This document shows, in pieces, positions 13,401 through 23,701 of a DNA stretch of 64,000 nt; within the stretch, counting starts at the first letter, position 1; each line of letters starts with the position of its first letter. Origin of the DNA: Nymphaea colorata (lineage: Eukaryota > Streptophyta > Magnoliopsida > Nymphaeales > Nymphaeaceae); NCBI RefSeq assembly GCF_008831285.2, contig NC_045140.1:20210370-20274369 (forward strand), written 5' to 3'. The notes under the pieces are model-generated. The model was not told the origin of the DNA and did no database searches. It saw only the letters and a program-made list of their open reading frames with translations. Made by a program: the position numbers and the translations under genes.

Positions 13401-16400
13401 TGGTAATTTCTTGTGCATCTGTTAGACAATTCTGTTTCCTGTATGTTGTTAGCTAACTTTTAGTGGTTCTTAATCTTATGAGTGTCAGATGGTTGTCATT
13501 ATTGTTTATGCATTCTTATATGGGAGGCTTTATATGTCGCTGAGTGGGTTGGAGAACTCACTAGTAAAGCGCGCACATGCTAGAGGCGATGATCCTCTGA
13601 AGGCAGCACTAGCGTCTCAGTCCCTTGTTCAGATAGGCTTGTTAATGACGCTGCCCATGGTTATGGAGATTGGGTTGGAAAGAGGTTTCAGAACAGCACT
13701 GAGTGATATTATCATTATGCAACTTCAGCTATGTGCTGTTTTCTTCACCTTTTCTCTTGGCACAAAGACCCATTATTTTGGCCGCACTGTCTTGCATGGT
13801 GGAGCTAAATATAGGGCCACAGGGCGTGGTTTTGTAGTTCGACATGAAAAGTTCGCAGAGAATTACAGGCTTTACTCAAGAAGCCACTTCGTGAAAGGAT
13901 TGGAGTTAATGATGCTTCTGATAGCATATGAAATTTATGGTTTTGTATCATCTGATACAACTGCATATATGTTGATGACATTCTCAATGTGGTTCCTGGT
14001 CGCATCTTGGCTGTTTTCTCCCTTTCTTTTCAACCCATCTGGATTTGAATGGCAAAAGATTGTAGACGATTGGGATGACTGGACCAAGTGGATAAGTTGT
14101 AGGGGAGGAATTGGGGTGCCAGGGAATAAGAGCTGGGAGTCGTGGTGGGAAGAAGAGCAGGAGCACTTGCAACACACAGGGCTATCAGGACGCTTGTGTG
14201 AGATTATCCTTTCCCTTCGGTTCTTCCTCTTCCAATATGGAATCGTTTATCATTTGAGAATATCAAACAATAACAAAAGCATCATTGTAAGTTCTCAACC
14301 CATTCCTTCTCTCAGTATGTATAACTCTTTTTGCTTATTTTTTAAGTCACCTAAAGTTTTAATCGCTGATTCCTGATATGCATGCACTTAAGAAATCTTG
14401 ATGAATTAAGTTACCCTCTAGACAATTGTCTTACTTTAGGCTTTTCACATTTTATACTCTGTGCGAATTACTGATTCAGATCATAATAATTTAGAAGGTT
14501 TGGCTTTGAGAAATTGCTTCTGTTTTATTGTATGCAAAGATCCTGCTGGATGTGCATTCCTGGCTCTACTGCTAGCTTAAACATCTAAAGCTGAAGAGAC
14601 AAAATAAGGTCAAAATGTATGGGTTGAGTTCTGTCCCCTTTTTATTTTTTAAACATCAACGCTGTGGGGGCTTTTCCATAGATCGATATCGCCCTGTGGA
14701 GTCGACGTTCCGAAGGCTCCACTTGACAGCCTTCCATAACCCTCGTGAAACGAACCTCTCGAGGTAATAGCTCTGAAACAGGTTTTCTTGGTGAAAGGTA
14801 AGCAATGGCATCCGCTCCTACTTTTGAGTATAGAGTTGTTCCGGCCTCTACCTGACCTCCTTTCGTTCTACATTAGCGTGATAGGTGGAGGCGGGCACAA
14901 AGTGTGAGGGGGGGAGGGCAACTTGGTAGTTAGGATTGTCTAAGGATTTTTCTGTGGAATTCTAGCAGTGCATTGGTTAGTGATGGTACTTGGGACTTCA
15001 TTAGATGATTAGATCCAAATTATTAGAAGATGAAAAGAAGAAACGTCTTCCTAACCCCCTTAAGACACCTGTAGAATTTCATTGGCCTTGACTTTTAGTT
15101 CTTGCATCATTGATGCTTTTGTCCTTGAATCCAAAACTGTCTGATTCCCCATGCTCTTTTCCACATTGTATCCCTTTAAATACAAGTGCTATTGTAAAAT
15201 CCATAAAAGATTTGGCAAATCGCATCACCGTTATCAGTGTCAGGTGCTCTTGCCATCGAAATTTCATAACGGTGCCAGTCTAGCTAGGGTTTAGCTCTAA
15301 AATGTTTGGCATCTATCATCAATACATGAAAAAAAAAAAAAAAACAATTTTGCCCTTCTTCATCATAAATGCAAGGTATTTTGTGGTGGTTAAAGAAGAA
15401 AGAAGCTCCCTATTCCAGTGTTTTAAGATCTTAAGGTACTAATGGATGTATATATATATATATATATGCATAAAAATAAAAGTAGTCTATTCTATTTCTC
15501 TGGAATTTGCTTTGAAATTTAGGCTGTTTCCATATTATTGTATTTTATTTTGAGTTGATGACACTTGAGGAGGCACAAAATAAAAGCTTCTGAAATATTG
15601 TAAGAATATTGTTACTTTCAACAATGTCTGTAAATACAGTCTGTACACTCATATTATCCTTCTTGGTCTCGAGATGTTCTAAAAGAGTTAATAGTTGTAC
15701 CAGTATTTTTCAACACATGTAAAGAAGTGTTTTTCATGCACACGTGTAAAAGTCATATCAGTTTTCTTTTCCAATATGCAACTAATTGGCCATCATCTTT
15801 AGTTAAGATTGTTTTGTTAAATAAAGGATCAATCTAACTGATATACTGATGGCAGTCCTACAGAATGTCTACATGTGAATATGTGATTTAGCAGTTACTG
15901 GAACTGAGGCAGATTTTGGAGTCATGTTCTGTCATTCTTTTTCAACTATTGTGAACTAATGCCTTTCCATTCTCAGGTTTATGGACTATCCTGGCTTGTT
16001 ATTGTTGCTGCGATGCTCGTATTGAAGGTTAGTTTTGGTTTCTGAATTGTTACCACTTAGCATGTAAGACCTAATTAGATGATTGATCTATGACCTCTCC
16101 TGCATGCAAAAAGTTTTGTGTTCCTATTAGTGGAATATCCTGGCACCTTAAACCGTGGACCCATGGCTTTACTCCTTCATGAACCTTAGTATGAAAATGA
16201 TCCTATAGATAGTGTCTTATACATAGATATAGCTGAAGCCAGCATGTGCTGGCTGGCGTGATTGAACATGAGATCTTCCATGTTATACGTGTAATTCTTA
16301 TGTACATTTACATATTTCTGCTTCCATGGGTCTGTGTGTATGTGTATATTTTTGTTATCTAAGTGGGGATCCTTTTTAATAGGTGGTGTCCATGGGAAGG

Positions 16401-17211
16401 AAGAAGTTCAGTGCAGATTTCCAGTTAATGTTTAGACTGCTCAAACTACTCTTGTTTATTGGATCAATTGGGGCCATAACTGTCCTTTTCATGCTTCTCA
16501 ATCTGACAACTGGGGATATCTTCTCTAGTATCTTGGCATTCATGCCAACAGGATGGGCACTATTACAGGTATGTTCCTTTTCCCTTTCAATCGGAAAGGA
16601 TGATGTATTAGCTTTTGCCAAGTTGTATGTGTGCGTGTATGTGTGTGTGTGTGTGTTTTTTTTTTCCGTCTCAAAGCCTCAATCCACTATAACACGTGAA
16701 TTACTTCGCTTCCCAGTAAGACAGCGTTAAGCACTGAACTAGGTCAACGTCCATCAACAGTGCGTTTCTCCCTTTAAGTTAAATAAGTTGGTGATTTTTG
16801 TTGAATTCTTGGTTTGTCATTATGCTCGTTTGGTGGTCCAAGTCCACCTCTGGTATCATTTCCCGTCATTCCTCTGTGCAATGGTGTAGAGTGAAAGTCA
16901 TTCTTCTCTGACATCAATGCGTGTAACTTCTCTATCCTGCAATCTAGTTGACGAGCAATTTTTTCATGCTACTGCCACAGATTGCACAAGCATGTAGGCC
17001 AGTGGTGAAAGCTCTCGGCATATGGGGCTCAGTGAAAGCACTTGCAAGGGGATACGATTATATTATGGGCCTCATAATTTTTGCCCCGATTGCTGTCCTG
17101 GCCTGGTTCCCGTTTGTCTCCGAGTTTCAGACGAGACTCCTGTTTAACCAAGCATTCAGCCGAGGCTTACAAATTTCTCGAATTTTGGCTGGAGGAAAGA
17201 AGCAGAATTGA
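1419..17211 (+). CDS. CALS9: Callose synthase (1,3-beta-glucan synthase, GT48), CALS9/GSL10 type; 5'-partial, 34 exons
   Basis: Plasma-membrane enzyme that makes callose from UDP-glucose. Exons by eye: 1419-1545, 1639-1776, 1846-1922, 2010-2097 (or 2088), 2188-2316, 2401-2515, 4416-4750, 5723-5775, 5931-5991, 6083-6164, 6249-6298, 6400-6486, 7590-7712, 7793-7887, 8000-8084, 8159-8319, 8918-9041, 9121-9215, 9298-9454, 9604-9755, 10285-10394, 10502-10627, 10706-10774, 10866-11055, 11408-11519, 11595-11714, 11797-11912, 12016-12099, 12972-13084, 13173-13402, 13489-14286, 15977-16027, 16383-16568, 16981-17211. The joined frame stays open for about 1,622 codons. It holds the FKS1_dom1 motif [15 protein letters not shown], several membrane segments (exons 5-12), the large cytosolic glucan-synthase region ([46 protein letters not shown]), RATGRGFVV, and a C-terminal membrane block ending [22 protein letters not shown]9 in Arabidopsis is linked to male gametophyte development. 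The residue pattern favours CALS9/GSL10 over CALS10/GSL8 from memory, without alignment. All introns look GT-AG except one (7888-7999). Confidence 0.93.
2516..4415 (+). other. Long intron (about 1.9 kb) of callose synthase
   Basis: Lies between exon 2401-2515 (phase 1, donor gtacaa) and exon 4416-4750 (acceptor ttttatag). It is very AT-rich and has a CT-rich tract at about 3763-3812. Short open frames here resemble no protein I know. The poly-A/T and CT tracts could mark an old insertion, but I could not delimit one. Confidence 0.75.
7888..7999 (+). other. Callose synthase intron with a non-canonical 5' splice site (GA-AG if placed at 7888)
   Basis: The flanking coding sequence reads ...EEDLISDR then [16 protein letters not shown], a conserved run in the family. 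Keeping that run and the frame requires joining 7887 to 8000. The first intron bases are then 'ga', not 'gt'. The motif ACAGG occurs at both junctions, so the cut could slide by a few bases, but no sliding position gives GT-AG. The nearest GT (7881) would shift the frame to an early stop. Confidence 0.7.
14287..15976 (+). other. Long intron (about 1.7 kb) of callose synthase
   Basis: Separates the largest exon (13489-14286) from a 51-bp exon (15977-16027). It has ordinary GT and AG ends, a poly-A run near 15330 and a (TA)n tract at 15449-15467. A less AT-rich block at about 14,660-14,930 stands out in composition and may be inserted DNA. No gene is visible in it. Confidence 0.7.
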
Positions 17212-17341
17212 GGATACATGCACCACGATTTGAAAGGTGGCTAACAAGGGACTTCCATGTTTATATTTTTCGTCTGTTAGATATACCTGATTCTATTGTT
17301 GTACCATATAATTCTTTGTTCTAATTTCTAAACCCTCTCTC

Positions 17342-17347
17342 AATAAA
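17342..17347 (+). terminator. Probable polyadenylation signal of callose synthase
   Basis: AATAAA lies about 130 bases after the callose synthase stop codon, in a T-rich 3' region. It is the first canonical signal downstream. Confidence 0.5.
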
Positions 17348-17506
17348 AGTTTGAATGAAGATCAGCTGCACTGCATAAAATGCGACTGATCTCTGTTACC
17401 TTTTTTGTTATGTGATGGCTTTTGGTTTTCGTTTTTCCCTCGTACTACCTTAATAATGGCGAATACATCCCCTACTCTAATCCATCCAAATTAATATTTG
17501 TGGTGA

Positions 17507-17572
17507 AGTTTCGTGATAAAAGCTGTCGATTTTATTAGAAGAAATGCTGTAAGCGCCTCAAGAAAAGGAGGA
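17507..17572 (+). repeat. Short third copy of part of the 1.1-kb repeat family
   Basis: This stretch contains gataaaagctgtcgatt followed by a 'ttagaagaaatgctgtaagc' string. It closely matches 20,552-20,610 in copy B and the shortened equivalent at 18,414-18,455 in copy A. It appears to be a fragment of the same repeat left upstream of copy A. Confidence 0.7.
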
Positions 17573-17700
17573 TTCAAATAAAATAGCATACAAGAGCAAT
17601 AAAAACCCATTTGACCGACAGAGCGACCATCGAAAGTTAAGCAGGACGGAGTTTGCTAATGGCCTAGACTTGTGAATTTGGACAAACTGATGACATGTTT

Positions 17701-17775
17701 GTTAACCACGTCCTTAGTTTGAATTATGAAGGATGATGTTAACCATGTCCCTAATTTGAGTCTTGGACGATGATG
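17701..17775 (+). repeat. Imperfect 37-bp tandem repeat (two units)
   Basis: Units 17701-17737 and 17738-17775 both begin gttaacca and end with a gatgatg-type string. They differ at several positions. The pair lies at the left edge of repeat copy A. Confidence 0.6.
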
Positions 17776-17810
17776 GTATTGAAGTATGTTAATCTTGGAA
17801 TTATAGGCGC

Positions 17811-18930
17811 CGCTAAAGGAATTGCTGACTCGCCTGGAATCGCCCTGACTTGCTTGGAATTGTCCGAACTTGGTTGCAGTAAAAATACATTAAAAATTTT
17901 CATGACCTGATTCAACCAAGTCGACCAGACCCAATGACCCGATCAACTACCAATCCGAGTCTGAACCACGGGTTTGCTAATTATGAGGAGATTCCCTTTT
18001 TAACAGGAACATCCATTCGATGGGAGCTAATGTGGCCCGGTCTCCGGGCTATTTGTGTTTGTTCTTTCTGTTCCAGCTGGAACCTTAAGAACAGAGTGTT
18101 CTCTTTTTGGAGTTTCCATGAACAGGAATCCAACGCTGCCCATGAAGTGCGTCAAAGAGAAGCATTTAAAGAATTGGGACCCATCTCAAGTCAGAAGCTC
18201 GGTTTCCACTTTGAGGTTGCATGTGAGCTATATATTGTGCTGCATGTGAGCTTTCAAGTGGGGCAATTATTTGTGCAAGATGAGATGCTCTTTATAAATG
18301 GTTATTTTTCTTATATATTTTCTTTGAAATAAAAAAAAAAGGCATTCATTCCTATTGGTATTATTTATTTCGTTTCAAAATAGCAGTTGACTCGCAGGCT
18401 GTCACAAGTTTCCTGATAAAAGCTATCGATTTTGTTAGAAAGCGCCTTAAGAGAAGAAAGTTCCAGCATTATCCACCGGAGAACGTTCGAAGGAATTTGC
18501 ATATTGCAAGGTCAACTCCTGCTAAACTGCGCCACATGTTTCACTGCATGGTTTTCTGTTACTGTGACAAGACTTAGCTAAGTCTTCATGCAATGAGGGA
18601 AGAGATACATATTTTCATCCCAGTTTGAGGAGTACTTTTTGTCCTTGCAGCGATCCTGACCAAGTCAGGGACGCCAATTTAGAAAAACTAAAAAAACAAG
18701 TTAGATCTGGCTCATAATTCGTGGAGTTGAATCAGAATCAAATTCATAAGAGCTCTAAAAATAAGACATCGCCTCTCAAATCCGACCAGTTTATACTTGA
18801 ACGGCACATGATTTCTTTTTCAGAAAAATGCCCATCAACTTTCGGGAATCGTTTTCTCTGATTTTGGCATGATGATGAATGTCATTTCAATATAATAGTG
18901 TCATATTTCTTTTCAACTGGGTGGCATACG
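17811..18930 (+). repeat. Long direct repeat, copy A
   Basis: Collinear with copy B (about 19,915-21,115) over roughly 1.1 kb with scattered substitutions. In 18,055-18,249 I count about 8 differences in 195 bases by eye. Copy A lacks three short blocks present in B, each flanked by short matches (TTTGT near 18,271; AT near 18,503; AAGCGCC near 18,445). Overlapping open frames occur (17,934-18,332 and 18,055-18,249) and resemble nothing I recognise. It could be one of two LTRs of a small non-autonomous element or a plain tandem duplication. I found no clear TG...CA ends or target-site duplication. Confidence 0.85.
18569..18586. repeat. Perfect 18-bp palindrome in repeat copy A
   Basis: AAGACTTAGCTAAGTCTT is its own reverse complement. 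It is conserved exactly in copy B (20,736-20,753). About 70 bases further on, a second small hairpin (CCTGAC, 3-base loop, GTCAGG, 18,655-18,669) is also kept in both copies. Confidence 0.9.
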
Positions 18931-19914
18931 TACACATGTGAAGAGAGAGAAAGAGTCGATAAAATGAAAAATATATAACAAAATTGAGGAACAAGAAGTT
19001 CCCTAAATACAAAAGCAAACCGCAAAAACAAAAACAAAAAGACGAAAATATACAATACAATGCACAGTGAAATAAGAAAGGTGTGAATAAAGAGGAAAGA
19101 ATGAGCAGCACCGTCACTCAACCGCAGACGGACCACGGCGCCTTAGCAGAATGACAAACTGGACATCCCCTGCACAAGACGAGCTAAATAATCTGACGAA
19201 GAGAATATGTTCCTAATGACCCTATTGTTGCGCTCCTCTCAAATGAGCAGCAACAGGGTCAAATGTGAGAGAGAGAGAGAGAGATTTGGGTATGATGAAT
19301 AAAAACAAGAAATGACTGGGTCATTAAAGCCGCCCCCTCCCCCTTGCGCCCCAACTTACAGCAGACTCATTCAACACACCGTCCCCGCCAATTGTCCGTA
19401 TTATATTTGCAACTTGCACCCTGTGATTCTCTTTACTTCATAAAAGAAAAACTCTCTCTTTCTCTTTGGGTGTACCTTTCTTCTATTGTAGCATGCGCTT
19501 GCACAAGGAATGACACCCAGTAGGAGTACTGACTATGCTGTGATGCATGCATGCTTGCGACATCCGCAGGCAACCCAACTGCTTCAATCTCGACTGAGCC
19601 ACCCTTTGAAGTTTCCAACTCAAGAAACCACGCCCAAGTCAGGAAACTTTGTTCGCTTCCCTACGACTCCGATGCTACCCTTGCCCCCTTTCCACACCAT
19701 TAATGGTACAGCAACGTTGTCATTGGTTTCCAATCCCAGCCAACTTAATCGCCTCCATCGTGGTCATGGGTCGTCCCTTCAATTATGAACTTTGTGAACC
19801 TCAATTTTTCAACCAGTAGTTCCAGCAGCTAACTAGCTCTTTGACAAATCTTAATGGCTTTCATTGCTGCCCCGCGGGGCTTGGGCCCATGTAATTCAAG
19901 CCCCTTGGCTGTTA
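18931..19914. other. Spacer between the two long repeats
   Basis: About 1 kb with a (GA)n tract at 19,266-19,284. Short open frames on both strands (for example 19,510-19,788 on +) have no recognisable domain. If the flanking repeats are LTRs this would be the whole internal region. It is too short for gag-pol and shows no obvious primer-binding site or polypurine tract. Confidence 0.5.
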
Positions 19915-21115
19915 AGTCTGGAGGATGATGTAATCGCCCCTGACTTGCCTGGAATTGCCTGAGTCGGTTGCAGTAAAAATACATTAAAAAATTCATGACT
20001 TGACTCAACCAAGTCGATCAGACCCAGTGGCCCGATCAACTGTCATTTCCCAGTCCGAACCACGGATTTACTAATTACGAGGAGATTCCCTTTTTAACAG
20101 GAAACATCCATTCGAGGGGAGCTAATGTGGCCCGGTCTCCGGGCTATTTGTGTTTGTTCTTCCTGTTCCAGCTGGAACATTAAGAACAGAGTGTTCTCTT
20201 TTTGGAGCTTCCATGAACAGGAATCCAACGCTGCCCATGAAGTGCGTCAAAGAGAAGCATTTAAAGAATTGGGACCTATCTCAAGTCAGAAGTTCCGTTC
20301 CCACTTTGAGGTTGCATGTGAGCGATATATTGTGCTGCATGTGAGCTTCCAAGTGGGGCAATTATTTGTTTGCTGTTATTAATGAAAATTTGGGACCAAT
20401 CCCTTTGTGCAAGATGAGATGCTCTTTATGAAAATGGTTATTTTTCTTATATATCTTCTTTGAAATTAAAAAAAAAAAAAACATTCATTCCTATTGGTAT
20501 TATTTATTTCGTTTCAAAAATTCAGTTGACTCGCAGGCCGTCAGAAGCTTCCTGATAAAAGCTGTCGATTTCATTAGAAAAAATGTTGTAAGCGCCTTCA
20601 GAGAAGGAAGTTTCAGCACTAGCCACCGGAGAACGTTCGAAGGAATTTGCATATGAAAAAACACATCTTATTGCAAGATCAACTCCTGCTAAACTGCGCC
20701 GCACGTTTCACTGCATGGTTTTCTGTTACTGTGACAAGACTTAGCTAAGTCTTCATGCAATGAAGGAAGAGATACATATTTTCATCCGAGTTTGAGGAGT
20801 ACTTTTTGTCCTTGCAGCGATCCTGACCAAGTCAGGGACGCGAATTTAGAAAAACTAAAAAACAAGTTAGATCTGGCTCATAATTCGTGGAGTTGAATCA
20901 GAATCAAATTCATGAGAGCTCTAAAATAAGACATCTCATCCCAAATCCGACCCCTTTATACTTGAACGGCACATGATTCCTTCTTAAAAATTGCCCATCA
21001 ACGTTCGGGAATCGTTTTCTCAGAATTTGCCATGATGATAGTGCCGGAATGTCATTCCAATACTGTCTTCTGGGTTACTGCTTCTGTTCCTTTTCTTTTC
21101 AACTGGTTGGCGTAG
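19915..21115 (+). repeat. Long direct repeat, copy B
   Basis: Second copy of the 17,811-18,930 repeat, in the same orientation. It keeps blocks lost from A, including about 40 bases between two TTTGT strings at about 20,365-20,405, so B looks closer to the parent sequence. The small open frame 20,150-20,344 matches the one in A at the same place with five amino-acid changes. The overlapping frame has about six, so neither frame shows clear protein constraint. Confidence 0.85.
20736..20753. repeat. Perfect 18-bp palindrome in repeat copy B
   Basis: Identical to the palindrome in copy A (18,569-18,586), and in the same position relative to the rest of the repeat. Confidence 0.9.
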
Positions 21116-21719
21116 TTCAGTGTTCGTCATGAGCATTCGTATAATTTGATTGCTTGCCCATAGCAGTGATCACAAATTATCCACAAAATTCTCGAGGAAT
21201 GTGCGTGCAACTACTTAAGTTCCAAGTAGTTTGGCCTTTTTCTTTTCTCCATATTATGTGAAACTTAGGCTCCAATTCTTTCCGATCTATTTAACTCTCG
21301 CCCGGTTTTGTTGTCGCCATCCCCACCAGCAGGATTCTAGATTACGTAAAGTCCACCGCACCATCTCCAGCGTGAAACTAGCTACTATATAAAACTTGCC
21401 TCAGTCAATTAATTATGAGGCCATATATTGTCTCGGTTGGTTCACAATCCGCGGGTAGTTTCATGATCATCAATTTAATCAAGACATGAGTTTAAATTAC
21501 TCAAATCCAAGTCATATGCTTGGAACAATGCCCAAGCTTCACTGTTGCTATTTTTTCTGAATGACAAGCACGTTAATTTTTTAAAATTCATATCGAACTT
21601 AAAGGGTATTAAGTTATAAAAACAGGGGAAGAGGGGGTTAAATATTTTTTAAAAATTGATCTAATAATAATTTTTCAAGTTTTAAAACACAAAAATGACA
21701 TCGGCATGGTTAAAGCTAA
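21116..21719. other. Intergenic sequence, nothing recognised
   Basis: AT-rich sequence between the repeat pair and the flotillin duplication. No open frame, RNA gene or repeat structure stands out. Confidence 0.5.
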
Positions 21720-22380
21720 TTCTGAAAAAATGCCTAGAAGTTTGATTTTTGAAAACCCGAGAATTGACTGTGTTTGGTGGCAAGCAAAGCAAGAAGTTGC
21801 TTACACCAACCCTCGAAATTTTTCTTGGCCCTCAAGGAACAAATTTCTCGACTAATTTTTCTCGTTGATTTTTTATTTTCCAAATCTTTAAAGAAAGTCG
21901 CCGTGATTGCTTGTAATCGCAATGTCCCACACGTTTTCAGAGAGAGGTCACAAAAGTTTTTAACCGGAAACAACAAATTAGCTGACTTTCATATTAAAAT
22001 AACTTTTTATTAAGATAAGTGGTAGATATGTGAAGCTAGCCAGGCAAACATTTTTGTAAATTAGTCGCTTTTCATCATGGTCTGGCGAGGGCTTATTGGT
22101 TTTTCAACACACACATATATATATATATATATATATCATTTGTAGAAAACTAAAAATGTAGATGCAATATCTATCTTGAAGAACTTGAGAAACAACTTAA
22201 AACAGAAGCACCTTTGTTGTATAGATAACTTCTTGTAGAGATTCATCAGAACGTTTTTATGTCATAGAAGTCCGGCTACACATCAAATATTTTTTTAATT
22301 ATTTTTTAAGTTTTTGGACATGAAAATCAGATCCTTAAAAAAATTAATTTTGGTATCCTTTTGGAAAATTTCGACAGGAA
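21720..22380 (+). repeat. Upstream flank of flotillin copy 1, duplicated at about 25,915-26,790
   Basis: Shared strings with the second location, in the same order, include gcgatgtcccacacgtttt-like, ccggaaacaacaaatt and aagtttttggacatgaaaat. They show that the flotillin duplication extends about 1.5-2 kb upstream of the gene. No gene is seen here. A (AT)n tract occupies 22,115-22,136. Confidence 0.75.
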
Positions 22381-23400
22381 GATGTCCCATCCTTCTCAAA
22401 AAGCTCTTCTTATATATTAAGTCACGCTGTGATCAGTAAAAATTTAAGTGTTTTTAAATTCATGAAAAAAAAACCATTCAAATTGACGTTAGATGCTATA
22501 GTTTTAACATATTTTACATGTCGCAACTTAGCAAATCAAGTTTTATATGTTGTTACTTTGTATGTAATGAGCTTACGCCGGATGTACTACCGATATGTAC
22601 ATTTACTTTTATGCCCAAACTGCATATGGGTAAGGTAACAAATAAGTATAAAATAATATTTATAAGATAATAAAAGATTTATGAACAGATGTATAAGATA
22701 AAGCTAAACATAAGTATGAAATAACCATCAGATAACGCTAAACATAAGAAGATCGTGTTTATGAGATAATAAAATATTTATAAGATAATGAGATAACCCA
22801 ATCAGCAGGATAAAAAGATGAAAAGATTTTTTTTTATGTACCAAAAAATGACGACAAACATTTTTTACCTTTATGCTTGTGGAAGGATAAATATTGTCGT
22901 CTGTTACAATTATATTTTGTGTTTAATTAGTCTCCACCTTCCACATTTGCTGTATCTTTTAGAATCTGCAGCCTCCTTCACCTTTCTTTCTCATAAAACT
23001 CGGCCTTGCTCCACTCTCCCGTGATAGACCTTTCCATCTTTATCATGTTTAACTTTCTTAATCCCGTGAAGCAAGAATATATTATTGAGAGAGAAACTAT
23101 GTTACAGAAAGAATACATGTACATGATATGACATGATAAAGGCTTACAGATGCTGAGCAATATATATACATATATACGCACAAGAATCATCTTAACAAGC
23201 CTGTGTCCAGTTGTTGCTTCTGCTGGCCCAGTCATAACAATTCCAGCAGTGGAGCACTAAAATGAAGACGCGTAATTAGGAGAACAGGAAACCTGAACAA
23301 GGAAAGTAGATTTCTTAGCAACTAAACGAAATCCATTCAACCGATCAATTCTTGAAGAAGGCGCACTCTAAATGTTATCCCATCACGCGCTTCAAGCATT
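22381..23400. other. About 1 kb present only upstream of flotillin copy 1
   Basis: Homology between the two flotillin flanks stops near 22,380 and resumes near 23,430. Copy 2 has only about 250 bases at the corresponding place (26,790-27,040). The extra DNA is AT-rich with short internal repeats (gctaaacataag at about 22,703 and 22,738; ataagataat-type strings). It is either an insertion in copy 1 or a deletion in copy 2. Confidence 0.5.
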
Positions 23401-23551
23401 TTGGATTTCGCTCCAACAAAATCCTCATCGTCTCTACGTCCGACTTTCCTGAGGGGCCGCATATGGAGGAACGACCAATAACTTGAAAGTCCTCCGCCCT
23501 TTCCCGGCAATCAGCAGTCATTGACTTGACCTCGAGTCCTCTAACCAGGAG

Positions 23552-23569
23552 CCAATAGCCTATATAAAG
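23552..23569 (+). promoter_or_regulatory. CCAAT and TATA elements of flotillin copy 1
   Basis: A CCAAT string at 23,552 is followed by TATATAAAG at 23,561-23,569, about 135 bases upstream of the start codon. The aligned position in copy 2 reads gctacataaacc, a weaker TATA match. Confidence 0.65.
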
Positions 23570-23701
23570 CCTCGCAGATCTCAGTATTAACTATTCCACC
23601 TCTCTCCGTTGACTCCCATCGATCTCTTGCTCAAGTTATTCTCATCATCTTCTCCATCCCATCCTCCGCAGCAGAGGTAACGAGATAGAGGTGGCCGGGA
23701 A

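Noticed and set aside
16238..16260. miR167-like string near an inverted repeat in callose synthase
   Set aside because: The sequence only partly resembles the microRNA, and the AGCCAGCA/TGCTGGCT hairpin is far too short for a precursor.
17934..18332. 132-codon open frame in repeat copy A as a gene
   Set aside because: Copy B carries the same region. Amino-acid changes are about equally frequent in both overlapping frames, so there is no sign of protein constraint.
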